From positions 1,794,707-1,858,706 of the forward strand of contig VZQC01003052.1 in the NCBI GenBank assembly GCA_009823505.1: a stretch of 64,000 nt of DNA. The letters are read 5' to 3'. The stretch's first letter is position 1. Every line of letters starts with the position of its first letter. The notes below the pieces were generated by a model. It worked only from the letters and a program-made list of their open reading frames with translations, searched no databases and had not been told where the DNA came from. A program made the translations under genes and the position numbers. This DNA is from Rhizomys pruinosus (taxonomy: Eukaryota; Chordata; Mammalia; Rodentia; Spalacidae). This document shows, piece after piece, positions 45,661-58,339 of this stretch.

Positions 45661-47404
45661 AACAACCCAAAAAGTCCATTCTCCTCACTTAAAAATAAAA
45701 GCAGTAGTAAAGGAAACTACAGAAAAATAAAGCTTGAATCCAACTGCTCATCACCAATGTAAAATTAATGGGAGTTTCAGTATTCTCTGGCACTTGAGAT
45801 AAAAGAGAACATTGTCATTGTCACTGCTGTTAGCAAAGAGAATATATTTTTTCTTCTCTGACCAGGAGACAGTAACAATTATCATTGAGTACAAAAGGAT
45901 AGCACCTGTCTCTAATTCATTCTGCCAAGAGGCCCGGAAGTAACCAATAAACACGTATTAACCAATGATGAGGCATGTTCTGCTGAGTGAAATGCTTAGA
46001 ACTGTATAAGCCCAGAAAATAATCAACCCCCACTACAGGGTTGAAAAGGTTGCTGACAAGAGCACTTGAGGTGAGAGACTCATCTTACTCAAAGTTCCAG
46101 GAGCCCCCTAATCTTTCTTCTTCCCAGCCGTGTTGGGACCATACAAGAATGCAAGGCTAGGGGGTACATATTTCTGCCATATTTTATGCTCCTAGAAATT
46201 TTTTTCTAGAAGAAATTATTTCTCTTTGTTCTTGAATGCTTATGATACAGTCTAGGAAATTCTATACCAACTCAATTCAATGTCTAGGAAATCAGTATAA
46301 ACAATTATAGTCCAGTTGTGGTGGGACTGTGGTCTAGAGAAATGCTGGCCAAAGCACCCAAAACTATAGCTCGACAGGAAAACAAAGTTCTTGGGATCTA
46401 TTGCCCAACACAGCAATTACAGTTAATAATAATAATACACTATATTAGTGATAATGAGTAAAAATTACATTTTAAATAATCTCACTACAAAAGGTAAATA
46501 TGTAAAACAAGGAATATTGTTAAGTAGCTTTAATGATTCCACTGTGTATATCAAAATGTCATTCTGTATACATAAATAGATATAATTTTATTTGCCAACT
46601 AAAAATTAAACAGCACGATTATGTAACAATTAATTTATCTTCACAAAATAAAATTACAATCAGAAAGCCAAGGAATTATTGAAGTGATTCAGACAAAGTT
46701 CCAAGGCCTCTGACCAGTATTGGTCAGACCAAACTAACTGCCCCTTCCTTCACTTCGGGAGATCATTCCAGGTTGCTCTCTGAAGCCTGGATAGAGAAAA
46801 ATAGTCTAGGCATCTTCAGTTCGAGTCCAAAACTGTATCTTATACATTCACAGTGACAAAGCTCTCAAAGGGAGACCTAGATTTACTAGCTCACTATCAA
46901 ATGTGGCAGAGTAAGTGGCACAGAAACCACTGCTTTAGTGTTTCTCCCTCGTGATCACACTAGAGACTAAGTCAGACCTTTGTAGTTTTAGAGGAAGGTT
47001 TAGTCTCTAAGCCTTGACACTGTGGATTCCATAAAATGCTGGGCATTAACTCATGTTATTGGGTATGAAACACAGAAGGCAGGTCTTAAAAGGCACAAGC
47101 AAGGATCAGCAGTCCACTCACAGAATATTAATTACACAAATAGGACACAGCACCAATCTCTGAGCTATCTCCTAACTGTATTGTTTTCCTATTTTTCATT
47201 GCTAAGAACAGCAACGTTACATAGTCTCTTAGTACACAAATGCACACACGGCAATTGCGTACATGTTTCCCACTTTCCTGTGTTCATGTTCTGGAGTTCT
47301 GACTCATGGTCCATTTTTCCATCCCAACTTGATCCTAATCCTCAGTACCCCCAATCACCTCTCCCTGGGATTCCTGTATTGTCTCCAACAACCACCTGAT
47401 TTCT
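45661..47404. other. Unique sequence, no gene recognised
   Basis: About 1.7 kb, AT-rich in its middle (46400-46680). No gene or clear repeat. Confidence 0.4.
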
Positions 47405-47541
47405 CTGCAGAGTCTCACTGTGTATCCCTGGCTAGCCTGCTACTCACTATGTAGACCAGGCTGGCCTCAACCTCACAAAGATCCATCTGTCTCTGTATCC
47501 TGAGTACTAGGATTAAAGACGGGGACCACCATACCTGGCCT
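47405..47541 (-). repeat. B1 SINE (old)
   Basis: 'tgtagaccaggctggcctca', 'gtactaggattaaagacggg', 'ccatacctggcc'. Confidence 0.9.
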
Positions 47542-47564
47542 CAACCATCAACCCCTGAAGAGGG

Positions 47565-48087
47565 AGACTGAAGAAGATGTAAGAAAATGGAAAGAAAGAC
47601 CTCCCATGCTCATGGAATGGAAAAATAAATATAGTAAAAATGTCCATTCTACCCAAATTAATATACAGATTCAATGCAATCCCAATTAAAATCCTCACAA
47701 GTTTCTTTACAGGCTTAGAAAAAAAAATCCTTAAATTCATATGGAAAACAAAAGACCCCAAATAGCCGAAACACCCCTGAGCATAAAGAGCAACACAGGG
47801 GGGATTACTATACCAGGTTTCAAACTATATTACAGGACTATAGTCATAAAAATAGCCTGGTACTGCCACAGAAACAGACCAATGGAACAAAATTGAAGAG
47901 CCAAATTTGAGCGCATACAATTTCAGTCACCTCCTATTTGACAAAGGGTCCATGGAGGAAGGACAGTATCTTCAGCAAATGGTGCTGGCAAAACTGGATC
48001 ACCACTTGTAAAAGAATAAAATTAAACATCTCCCTCTCACCCTGCACAAAAATAAACTCCAAATGGATCAAGGACCTCAACATCAAG
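47565..48087 (+). pseudogene. L1 ORF2 C-terminal-side relic
   Basis: 'agacctcccatgctcatgga', 'attcaatgcaatcccaatta', 'gactatagtcataaaaatag', 'gaccaatggaacaaaattga', 'caaatggtgctggcaaaact' and 'aaatggatcaaggacctcaa' are the standard order of L1 ORF2 downstream of the reverse transcriptase core. Stops and frameshifts are frequent. It ends abruptly at about 48087, where block B of the unassigned repeat starts. Confidence 0.95.
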
Positions 48088-49890
48088 GACCTTTTCCCTC
48101 TATAGTTATGCTTGGGGGTCTTTTAGACTGACCCTCTGAATGGGGGATAAACCAGTTGCCACACCCAACGTCCCTTTTCAGCATGGAAGAAGTCAGAGTG
48201 GTCAGCATCCAGATTCCCTCCTGGAAACTGGGGTGACCCTTTTCAGAGAATAACATACTAAACAGGAGCTAGAAATTGATTAAGCAGTTTAGGGATGAGA
48301 CCCCCATATTAACCAGACTCTCATCTCAGAACTCAAGGCTTCCTGTACTAGCTAGCAAACACATATCCTTCTGGTAGCCAGTCCCAAAAGAGCAGGGAAA
48401 GAGGAAAGAAAAGAAAGAGAGAAGGATGAAAAGAAAAAATTGAAGCATTACACACCAAGCCCTACAGATTGATTCTTTACTTTATCAGAATAAGAAATGG
48501 AAATCCCCCCTTTTAAGTTTATTTTGCTTTATTTTGTTATTGTCATTTTTATCATTTCTGTTTTCCTGTGAAAAGAAAAATAAAAATTAATAAAAATGGG
48601 TCATAGCGACATAATTTTAGTATAGGTGTGATGTATCAGGCTGGTATAACTTAGCCTTTCTGGGTGCTTAAAGGCCATACTTAACACCCATACCAATTTG
48701 GCCAAGGGACCTAAGGGATAACTTTGTTCCTTGCCCTCAGAGGTCAACTAGGTCCCAGGGGACTATGCATCAGAGCATCTCTTGAAATGTGTCCTGCAAA
48801 TGTGAGTCACCAGACTTCCTGTACAGAAAGGTCTTGGAGATCCACTAATGTGATTTCTGCCAGTGTCCAGTCTATAAAGAGGAAAGTCTGCTCATGCTTC
48901 AAAAAGGGAAGCCTGGTCTAGCAAGACCCGACTTTGTCCTTGAGTGGATGGAAGAGAAAGCACTGTTGTTTTGCCTGTCTTCAATTCTTTTTTTTTTTTT
49001 TGTTTTTAAGGCGGAGTGCCACCAAGGCCTGGCAGGCAATCCCACCTTTTACATTTATTTATTATTTTTTATGTGTATGGTAGTTACTATCTAGTGTTTT
49101 GCCTAGAATTGTAAGACACCTGTGTCCTGCCAATGCTGTGAGGTACAGAAGAAGGTGGTTGGATTCCCCCTGGAAACTGGAGTTAAAGATGGTTTTAGCC
49201 TCCTTGTGGGGTTGGGCAACAAAACCTGGGTCCTTTGCAAGAGAGTTGGTGCTCTAACCCTGAGCACTCTCCAGCCACCGGTTCTTCAATTCTTATGGCA
49301 AGTGCACTACTCTGTGGCTACCAACTGCTTTTGCCATCCTTCAAAGGGCATCATGAAACACAGCTTTTCAACTTCCAATCATGGATGAAGATAATGTGTC
49401 TCCAAGAATCCTCCAAACCTTTCAATGCAAGATGGGGACTGCTGAGAAACAACGTTGTGGACTATAGCTACTAAACTGGTGATTTCAGCCTCTTCAGAGA
49501 TACTTTGCCATTGTTGGACTACCCAGTTTGTATCATGGAGGCCGTAGTACAGGAAGATCAAGACGACGCGCGGTTACTTACTGGACCTCATTTGGGTGAC
49601 ATGGAAGGAAAAGACCCAGTGTGGAAACCAACGGGTAGGGACTGATGGTATGTTTGGGTTGCACAAGGAGGAGCACTTTCAAACACTTCCTTAAAAAAAT
49701 GACATCATTCAGCTCCTAATAATAATAAAAAAACAGAAATCTAAGCTGAGGTGCTAAAAACCTATGATGTCATAATCTTGATATATGGGTCGCATGCATA
49801 TTTTGGAGTGATTGATACAATTGGAAGGAACAACAACAAAAAGACGGGTCAAAAGAAACTTCTGCCCAACAGTAAACTTCTGCATCGAAA
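48088..49890 (+). repeat. Unassigned repeat family, copy 2 (blocks B, A', A, C)
   Basis: Block B at 48088-48570 and A'/A at 48640-48975 match copy 1, but in the opposite order. Block C continues at 49295-49890 after a SINE insertion and runs into an L1-type 3' terminus. This makes a retrotransposon-derived 3' region plausible. No frame is open long enough to be informative. Confidence 0.6.
48990..49282 (-). repeat. B2 plus B1-head composite SINE
   Basis: TSD tcttcaattctt at 48978-48989 and 49283-49294 encloses the whole unit. Read on the minus strand it is an old B2 (49040-49280), then a short linker, then 30 bases like a B1 start (reverse of 49006-49040, 'aaggcggagtgccaccaagg'), then poly(A). 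One TSD for both parts argues for a single insertion. Confidence 0.75.
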
Positions 49891-49904
49891 ATTAAAAAAA
49901 AAAA

Positions 49905-50045
49905 AAAAAAAAAAGACAGAAAAAGATGAAAGACATGTATGGCAGAATGCATGATGCGTGAGCCCTGGGGGGGGGCAAGGAAAGGGGAATGGGTCTAAAT
50001 TTAATTGAGAAATCTTGTATGAAATGCACAAAACTCCAATGAAAA
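49905..50045 (+). mobile_element. L1 3' terminal stub
   Basis: 'gaaagacatgtatggcagaa', 'tgcatgatgcgtgagccc', a G-rich run and 'gtatgaaatgcacaaaactc'. It is preceded by a 21-nt A run at 49892 and continuous with copy 2 of the unassigned repeat. Confidence 0.85.
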
Positions 50046-52510
50046 ATTGGCTAAAAAATGGGTCATGAATCTGAACAGAGAACTTTCAAATGAAGATAAA
50101 ACAATGGCTAAGAAACACTTTAAAAAGTGTTGAATATCCTTAATAATTAGGGAAATGCAAATCAAGACTACTTTTAAGATTTTATTTAAACCCAGCCAGA
50201 ATGATTAAGATTAAGAGAACAAATGACACCAAATGTTGGTCTGGATGTGGGGAAAGGGGAGCACTCATCCACTGTTGGTGAGCCTCCAAACTGCTGCCAC
50301 CACTGTGCAAACCAGTACTGAGAACTCTTTAAAAAAGTAAACATGGGGCTGGAGGGATGGCCTAGTGGTTAAGAGCACTGACTGCTCTTGCAGAGGACCC
50401 GGGTTCGATCCCCAGCACCCACATGGCGGCTGAGAACCGTCTTTAACTCCAGTTCCAGGGGAATTCTACTCCCTCTTCTGACCTCTGTGGCATTGCAGGA
50501 CATGGGTGCACCAACCTACATGTAGACAGTATATTCATACACATACAAAATAAATAAAATTAAAAAAAATAAAAATAAAAAAATAAAAAAGTAAACATAA
50601 ATCTACCATATGATCTGATCATACCATTCCTTGGCATATAGCTAAAAGATACATCCTACTAATGAGATAATTGCACAGCCATGTTTGTTGCTGCTCATTT
50701 CACAATAGCTAAGAAATGGAAACAACCTAAATGTCCCTCAACTGATGAATGGATAATGAAAATGTGTCATATTTACACTATGGAGTTCTAATCAGTGGTA
50801 AAGAAAGACAAAATTGTGGAATTTGCAGGTAAATTTATTCCATAATTGTGGAATTTGTAGGTTATACTAAGTAAAGTAACACAGACTCAGAAAAACAAGG
50901 GGCATATGTTCTTTTTCATTTGGGGATCTTAGCTTCAAATTCCTAGATGTGAGTATATATCCTGATGTAAATGCAGGAGCCAGAAAAATGTAAAGGAATC
51001 CTGAGGGTGAAGTGAGAAACAGAACTCGAGAGAGGAGGATAGTAAGAGAAGGTGTTATTAAGGGAGAAATGGGGAAATGGGATTACTTTTACTCATGAGG
51101 GATTAGGGAAGGTTATCCAGTGGGAGAGAGAGGTCGGCCAAATAAAGCTTCGATGGCATGAAAAAACAGGTAAATGTATTAGTTCAAGTCCTACTGAAAA
51201 ATACACATACAATAAATATGTGAGTACATGTGTATACCTGAAGGCTATATAACAAAAACACAGTGCCTGCCAGGAAAAACCTCCCTTTGAGTTGTCGGTC
51301 AGTGTGATCCAAGAGACTCCCCCCAAAAGCAGAGGCTATTTCCACATCCCTTGTTGCTTCCCAGAACTTGAAGGTAAGATCCTACTGCTAAAGACAGGCC
51401 CATACTTCTGATCTAGAATTTGGAGTGATTGAGCTAGAACTGAACTGGAAGCCTCCTCCCTGAAGACTAGCTGTCATGGTATCAGAGGATACTATACAAG
51501 CTGTAAAGCCTAAAAAGCAACAATGACTGGCCACATACTCTCTTTATTGGTACAATTATTGGCACCTTTATCTTGGGGGAAATCAACAGCTGTCTAGTTG
51601 GAATGAAGACCCACTCAATGGGAGGGAACTCATGTGTGGTACTGTAAACATACCCAAATACACATGGCTGGAGAGGTCATAAATCGTAATGAAAAACTTT
51701 GCCACACCCTTAGACCAAAGCAATTTCTTACCTTATTTTAAATATGCATCCTTCATATTTACACACAAGTGTACCTTTCACCCCCTCATCAAAGAAGCTT
51801 CTTTTTGCAACAAATGGAGACCATTACAGACAGAGTTCCAGAACTAGTTGAATGCCAAGAATAACTGTCTGTGAGCCGCATCACCCTAAGTGACACATCA
51901 ACAATGCAATCTCTGCACAGAGGATAAATGCATCTCTCAACTCTCACCAGAGAAGTTTGCTTACACATCAGATGGTGATTAACACAGAAACCCCCAATTA
52001 ACCAATGTGCAGAGAATAAGACACTATAGAATACTTATCCCTGAATAGAACACCCATTTCAAACTTCTGCCTCCCAAGGCTCAGGAATCATTGGGGAAGA
52101 GGAGGCAGACAGATTTTAAGAGCCAGAGGAGGGTGTAGGACCACAAGGAAGCAGAGTCTTCCAGACAGTTCGTTAATTACTCATATGAACTCACAGCGAT
52201 GATGACAGCATGCACAAGTCTTATGCTACTCAAAGCAGACAAAATTCCAGAATATGGGGTTGTGAATGAGAAATCCCAGTTCAACCTAAGGAACTTTTGG
52301 CAACTGATGGCTGTTGGGAGGTGAAAGAGTGTCTTACAAGGGTTAGGACTCAGCACCTTAAACTTAGTGGGGGTAGTGGTAGAAGCGACAGATTGGGGGC
52401 GAGAAGCTAAATATCATCAAACTATGTTGTATGAAAATCTCAAACATTCAATAAAACTCAAATTAAAAAAATTATTATTAAAAATATATTTAAAAATGTA
52501 TTCTTTGAAA
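50046..52510 (+). mobile_element. L1 (Lx-like) 3' part: ORF2 end plus 3'UTR
   Basis: ORF2 end (50060-50980): 'aggaaatgcaaatcaagac'-type phrase with changes, 'tggatgtggggaaaggggag', 'cactcatccactgttggtga', 'ataccattccttggcatata', 'gatgaatggataatgaaaat', 'ggggatcttagcttcaaat'. The 3'UTR follows to about 52510 with the same landmarks as the relics at 16090 and 22330, ending 'cattcaataaaactcaaatt'. This is the longest colinear L1 piece in the window. A B2 at 50345-50584 interrupts it. ORF2 is broken throughout. Confidence 0.92.
50345..50584 (+). repeat. B2-type SINE, young
   Basis: Perfect 14-bp TSD aaaaaagtaaacat at 50331-50344 and 50585-50598. Head GCCTAG, B box 'gggttcgatcccc' intact, no 17-bp duplication. 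Confidence 0.98.
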
Positions 52511-52549
52511 ATATATGCATGCAATGCATATTGATCATATTCCACTGAG

Positions 52550-52925
52550 TTCACTTCTGGCTGCCCCTATGCTTATGGATGTGGAGTCATCCAGTGGAGC
52601 ATGGCAGCCTATCAGTGGCCACACTCCCAGAGGAGAGTGGCCCTCCCTCAGTTCCTATCAGCGGCCAAGGGCTCCTTAGCCAGAGGAGGGGCTCCATGAA
52701 CTGCCCCTTATCCATGTGGGAGCTCTGGCCAACTTGATCTTCTGTAGGCAAGCACAGCTGCTGTGAATTCCTCAGTGCAGTGGTCATGACATACCCTGAA
52801 GACAGCACTTCACAGCCCTCCTCCTCTCCCTCCTCCTCTCCCTCCTCCTCTCTCTCCTCCTCTTACTTTCTCTCTGCCCCCTCTTCCTACATGTTCCATT
52901 ACCCTGGGGCACCCGTGATATGATA
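52550..52925 (-). mobile_element. L1 3'UTR fragment, reverse
   Basis: 'tggccaacttgatcttctgt', 'agctgctgtgaattcctcag', 'cagtggtcatgacataccct' and 'ctctgccccctcttcctaca' are the complement of the L1 3'UTR landmark series. A (CCTCCTCTC)n run at 52818-52865 has expanded inside it. Confidence 0.85.
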
Positions 52926-54149
52926 AAGATATTCCATTTATGGATGAGGACAAGTGAAGTTGTATTTCTTTTTAAGTCAAGGCAATATGGATAAAAATTT
53001 TTAAGTTTAAATACTACTAAAGGATAGTGAACCCTGTTATTTTTCATAAAATACTTTCCCTCATCCTAGACCCCTAAAAATCCTATTAACAGCATCACAA
53101 TATCATATGAATATGTTATATAAACATACATGATACATTATATATACTATCTCATATAAATGTTTTTAACCCAATTTATAAAGATGACATTATAGGAACA
53201 TATACAGATCTAGCTCATTCCTTTGCTTGGTATTCAAGTATAAAATCAAAGCATTCAATTAGCATTTTTGTTGAGATTTATGTTGCTATTTGTCCTTAAC
53301 CTTCTGAAACAAAACTGTGATGCATACAGAATGAAGATTAAATACCCAAGTTTAGCAAGCAAAGTCCATTATGATCTGGCTGAGGCGTCTGCCATTTGTT
53401 CTATCCCTTCCAATTCTCTACCTACAGTTTTCTTGCAATGACACCAAGCTGTCTGCAACTCCTCAAAATACAGCTCTGTTGATTTCTATGTTTATAAGGC
53501 CCTCTGTTCTTCTTTGGAGAAGGTATTCCAATTCTAGTCTAATTTTGATGTCCCTCTGTTGAAGCTACTTGATTTCTGTCCTGTACTAGTGATTGGGCTC
53601 TGGAAATAATTAGTATGCCTAGCACTGACCAAGCATTCAGGACAGGAAATAAGTGAATACAGGCGAGTAACCAAGGGATGTAATGGAATCTCCATGGACT
53701 GAAAAGAACGATGAGTAGGATTCAACACCTATAAGACAGGGGTTGCTGATGTAGTCCATAGATGGGGAAGGACCATTAGTTCCAGGTGGTACAAGTTAAG
53801 TGAGCCATGTATGTTGCAAAGGTCAAAAGAAAAGAGATTTCCTGGACTGTGAGGAATGCCTTCAAGGAGTGGCAGTGTTGAACTGAGTCCTGAAGGAAGA
53901 ATTACACTGAGAAGAATGGTCAAGATAGGAAGGAGGCTGGGAGGAAATGCCTGAAGAACAGGTGGGCCCTCAGGCTGAGGTGGCAAAGGTTTGCAGAAGA
54001 GGTGGAAAGAAGGCTGAGCTAAGACTTTGACCATGCAAGCCCCTCCACAAACTAACTCGATATATGTTTTTGAGGGCTCGCTGTCCTGTACACTAGTGAC
54101 CCAACAGTAAGCAACAGTCCCTGATGTTACAGAGCTCCTCATTCCAGGG
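52926..54149. other. Unique sequence, no gene recognised
   Basis: No gene is recognised. The minus-strand frame 53729-54142 (137 codons) has no known domain and no clear coding bias. Confidence 0.4.
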
Positions 54150-54240
54150 ACCTGAAGCCAAGTCCTGATGTGACCTCAAGCAGACCACTTAGCTGCCCCA
54201 GATCTCTCTTTTTACCTATAACATGTGCGCCTGGGGCACT
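54150..54240 (+). repeat. MIR SINE relic
   Basis: 'gatgtgacctcaagcagacc', 'acttagctgccccagatctc' matches the MIR core (tgtgaccttgggcaagtcac then ttaacc). Confidence 0.65.
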
Positions 54241-56269
54241 TCTGAAATCTTTCTTTCTGATACTTTAAGATTATTAGGAAGAGGCTAGAAATGGTCAAAC
54301 CAGATGACAGTAGTAGCATAAGAAAGGTTTGGTTTCTCTCCATCAGACAACAGGTAGCCTCTGTTGAACTTTCACCCAGAACATTTGCAGGGTGAGGCTT
54401 TGGGAAGTTTGTTTGCTTAAGAAAAGAGAAAAATATGGAAGTTTAGGCAATTGTTGATTCTTAAAAATGATGTGTGTACAGACATACATCCTAAGAATTC
54501 AAATCATGGGTAAATGGTACAAAATTGATAAACCACAAATAAGCTACTTTTAAAAAATGAAGGCCTTGATAAATAACTGGCTGTAATGGCTTCCTTGTCA
54601 TGACACGTTCCAAGATTGGTAGAACTGAGAGAAGCCACACACATTTGCATGGAACTCTGTAAGACAAGGCTTAAGTGTACATAGGCCGCTTGGGCTTCAA
54701 ACAAACACTCCACATGCCAAAGGAATAATACCATGCTCCCCTCGCCAACTGCAAAACATTGCCCAAGGAATGGCTGGCAGTGTGGGTAAATATGGTTGTC
54801 TCTGTTTTGGAAGAGGAATGAAGCCCAAGTAATGTGAGCTGTCTCCCCTGGTGTTCTGAAAATAAGTACTGCTTGTGGAATTTGCTATCTTTAGCCTCCT
54901 CTCTTGAAAATTCTACGGTGCTTATCACCCTAGTAGCTAATCACTCAGCCATCTCCAGTTCAGCCTTCCCATGGCTAAAAGAACTGTGGAAGTCACTCAA
55001 AGATAAATGTCCCCTGCCAGAAAATGCCTTAAAATGGAAAGTTGTAAGGGTTTCCCTGGAGCGAGTAATAAGAATTTACTTAACTATCCCCTTCCCCAGT
55101 CCCACCTCCTCCCTCTAAGAACAAGTCTCTGGTCAGTCCTCTTGGTAAGCCCAGGGCACTAGGAGCCCACTTATGGAAGCTCTTCAGGGGGAGAAGTCAC
55201 CACTTTAGAAATCAGAACAGAGTTCAATCAGTCTCACTTCCATTTCTCTTGACTTTGAATGGCCATTATTGGCTCCCGATAGCACAGGAAAAAAAAAAAA
55301 AAAAAAAAAAGCTGAGGAACTGAGATCCCAGTGAGGGGGTGGGGAGGGGCATGCCCAGTGAACTGAAGTCAATGTCAAGGTAGACTTTGCTAAAAGAACA
55401 ATAAAAGTCTTCTTTCTTCACATATGAAGTCATAACTGACTGAAATGTCCGGTTTGGATTTTGTCCCCCACACAGCCCTTCATTTCTGCTCCTCCTATAG
55501 CACGATGAACAGCCCTATGCTTAGTCACTAATAATCAAATGTCACTTCTAGCCTGGTTTCTGAATGTTATATTCTTGAAAAAAAATAATGTTTTGCAATA
55601 TCACAGGCAACTAGTGACCTGGGACTATAATGTTGTAGCCAGAACTATTTGTCCCATTGCCAGAGGTTTTGAGAAAATCTCTTTTCACACACTTTTCTGA
55701 GTGTGGAAAAGTGAACATCAAGAGTGGTGAAGTTGTTTCTTTCCAGTAATTTACAAGGAGGAAAAGAGAACATTTTAGTAACCTAAACAAGGTTTGCAGT
55801 TGGGTTAAATATTGGAATGTAATTTCTCCTTTTTGCCCTATAACTAATAAAGAAAACAAACACTTAGACATAAAAAAGCTTTCTAGTTTATTCCATAAGG
55901 AAGCATTCCATTCTCCCTCCTCTTTTCTCTTGTTTGATTCAGTTTCTGTTGGATGTTACTACAAACCAGCTTATCACTGACCATATCAGCTTTTGTCAAA
56001 GAGAGAGCCTCAAAATCCTTGCGATCCTAAGTAGGAACTGCTGAGCCCAGTTTCTACTGTGTAAGGACTCACCCCACTTGTCAACACTTCTCCCAAGAGG
56101 CAACACTCCAGAGTTAAAGCAGTGTGAGTGCAGAGAAAGCAGAGCTGCTTTAACTCTGATATTCTGGTCCCTTCCAAGCATTCTAGGAGCTATGAAGGTG
56201 CAGACTAGAATGGAAGGCAGTTTGCTTGGACCAGCTTTCCCAAATCAATGCGTTTAGACTTCTATAGAA
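54241..56269. other. Unique sequence; 22-nt A tract at 55289-55310
   Basis: No gene is recognised. The A tract lacks an obvious SINE or mRNA body upstream. Confidence 0.4.
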
Positions 56270-56460
56270 GATGTTTATTGTGTGTCAAGTATTATGCTGA
56301 AGATTATCTATTTCCAACTTTAAATTCTCATAGGAACACCTTAAGATAATAATTATCTGTTAAGTGCAATGCAAAATAAAGAATCTCATGTATCATGAGA
56401 TGCGTGTGCAGGCTCAAGGTCACCCCTTGTGCTAAGGGGCAGCGTTGGTTGAAAGTGGAA
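56270..56460 (-). repeat. MIR SINE relic
   Basis: 'tgtgtcaagtattatgctga', 'aattctcataggaacacctt', 'gcaggctcaaggtcacccct' run in the order of antisense MIR (size-range, calendar-like 'tttaatcctcacaacaaccc' region, then the core). Confidence 0.7.
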
Positions 56461-56569
56461 GAATCTATCACCTCTAGAGCTCATGCAACGTGACAGTGGG
56501 CTGCAAAGCTTCCACACATGAGTTATTGAATTCTAACTGCTCTTATTCCATTTATTCCTCAATGCGGCT

Positions 56570-56985
56570 ATGCTGGGGACAATATTTATGTTTACTAGAG
56601 GCTCTATTTCCCAGCCTTACTTACAGTTAGGTTGGGTCATGTGACAGGGTAGTAGACAGGTAAATATTAATGAAAATAATATGGGCAAGTCCAGACCAGA
56701 CATGTTCCTAAGCTTCTTTTTTCTCATTCTTTTTTTTATCCCAATCTGTAAGGAGATTCTCATTCTTATATCTAGATGGCATACATATAAGAAGCAAGGA
56801 ATCAGGGTGTCTGAGTCATTGCTTGGAGAAGACCTTCCCAGGGAAGCCGCCTAAATCATGTTAGGCAGTGCTGGTGAGCGAGAATCAAACTTCTATTGGG
56901 TTAAGCCATCATATTTCAGGATTAGTTTGTAACTATGGCCTAACTACTTCTTGGCATATGCCATCCAATTTACCACAGGTTTTAA
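56570..56985. repeat. Ancient mammalian interspersed repeat, family not assigned
   Basis: 'ttacagttaggttgggtcat' then 'gtgaca', and later 'caaacttctattgggttaag' then 'ccatcatatttcagg', are phrases that co-occur in old mammal-wide repeats. I do not remember which family with enough certainty to name it. Confidence 0.45.
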
Positions 56986-57159
56986 CTAGCACATCCCATT
57001 ATCTTCTGTCTCTTAAACAAACCTATAAGGTATATATGCTATTTTTCTATAGTCCTTAAGCTAGCCAGTTACTTCCTGATCACAAGGGACTACACGGTTT
57101 CTGCCAGACTTTTTTTTTTCCAAAACTGCTTCATGTGAGGATAAATAAATCAATGAAAT

Positions 57160-57905
57160 AGAATAGACCCCAAAATAGACCCACACATATGTGGTAAATT
57201 GATTTTCAACAAAGGCTCCCAGGAATTCAATAAAGAAAGGCAAGTCTTTTAAGTACCTGTGCTGTAATGGTGAGTGTCTTTATGCAAAAAAGGGAGCTTA
57301 ACAACTAACTCATTTTGTGCAGAAAAATGAACTTGAGCTGAAAGACAGATGCAAATAGGAACAGTCAAAAAACATGATATAAAGAAGAGCAAGTTTTAGA
57401 TATAGTAAATACCATGGTATACCACTAGGTCTGCTTAAAACACACATGGGCCTCATTCCCCCATCTACACATAGTAGTGCTGTGCTCAATATCTGGACCT
57501 GTCTCCAGATGTTTAACTCCTTAAAGGACATCTGCTCACCCAGTACAGATCACATCCAGTGGAGAATGTATAAACATGCACAATGTAGCCTCTATTCACA
57601 AGGCTCAGGGAACACCTTGGAAGAGGGGGTGGAAAGAGTATAAGAGCCAGACATCATGAGGAAGCTGCACCAATGAAATCTCTACAGGATGGTAGTTTAA
57701 TGAGATTTGCATAATGACAAAATCAGCTAACATGCCAAAGTGGTTGAGAGGAATGTCATGGGGTCCTGTCTCAAGATGAAGATCTCCCCCAATGGATATG
57801 GAGGGAGGAGAGTCAGCTTCTCCAGGGAGTAGTTCCCTATAAGGTTATCTAATCCCAAGAACATAGGTACACAAGAGCACCAGTAAATGGGTTCAGTACT
57901 GTGTG

Positions 57906-57958
<53 letters not shown>

Positions 57959-58015
57959 TGTGTGTAATGTATGAACAAGAAATCAAGAAAGAGTATGGAA
58001 TATGGAAAGTGGTTC
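57160..58015 (+). mobile_element. L1 relic: ORF2 scrap and 3'UTR
   Basis: 57165-57245 is an L1 ORF2 scrap ('gaatagaccccaaaatagac', 'ggtaaattgattttcaacaa'). 57450-58000 follows the 3'UTR order: 'caaggctcagggaacacctt', 'ggaaagagtataagagccag', 'tctccagggagtagttccct', 'acacaagagcaccagtaaat', the (TG)n zone, then 'gaacaagaaatcaagaaaga'. An unrelated or deleted stretch lies between the two parts. Confidence 0.82.
57909..57965. repeat. (TG)n microsatellite in the L1 3'UTR
   Basis: About 27 TG units with one GG interruption. It sits where the 20931-21048 relic carries its AT/TG zone, so it grew from an L1-encoded seed. Confidence 0.97.
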
Positions 58016-58274
58016 ACAACGACACTCCTGGTGTGCTTTTCTGGCTTTGCTTGGAACTCGCTACTCTCTGTTGTTCTTTCCTCAAGTTTATCTGGTTGGT
58101 TCCTTTTTCTTTTCATTGAGATGTTTAGGGCTCTTCAGACACTGTGACAACTAACTCCCTTCCCCAGTACTTCACTGTCTCATAACTAGCTGGTTCTGAT
58201 TTTTATTACTAATCCATAGATACTTTCTTCTTCCTTTCTCTGGGGACTATTGAAGGTAAAGAATGCAGAGGTGG

Positions 58275-58277
<3 letters not shown>
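58016..58277. other. Short unique spacer
   Basis: Nothing recognised. Confidence 0.4.

Positions 58278-58336
<59 letters not shown>
58278..58336. repeat. (CT)n microsatellite
   Basis: About 29 uninterrupted CT units, the longest of three such tracts in the window. Confidence 0.98.
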
Positions 58337-58339
<3 letters not shown>

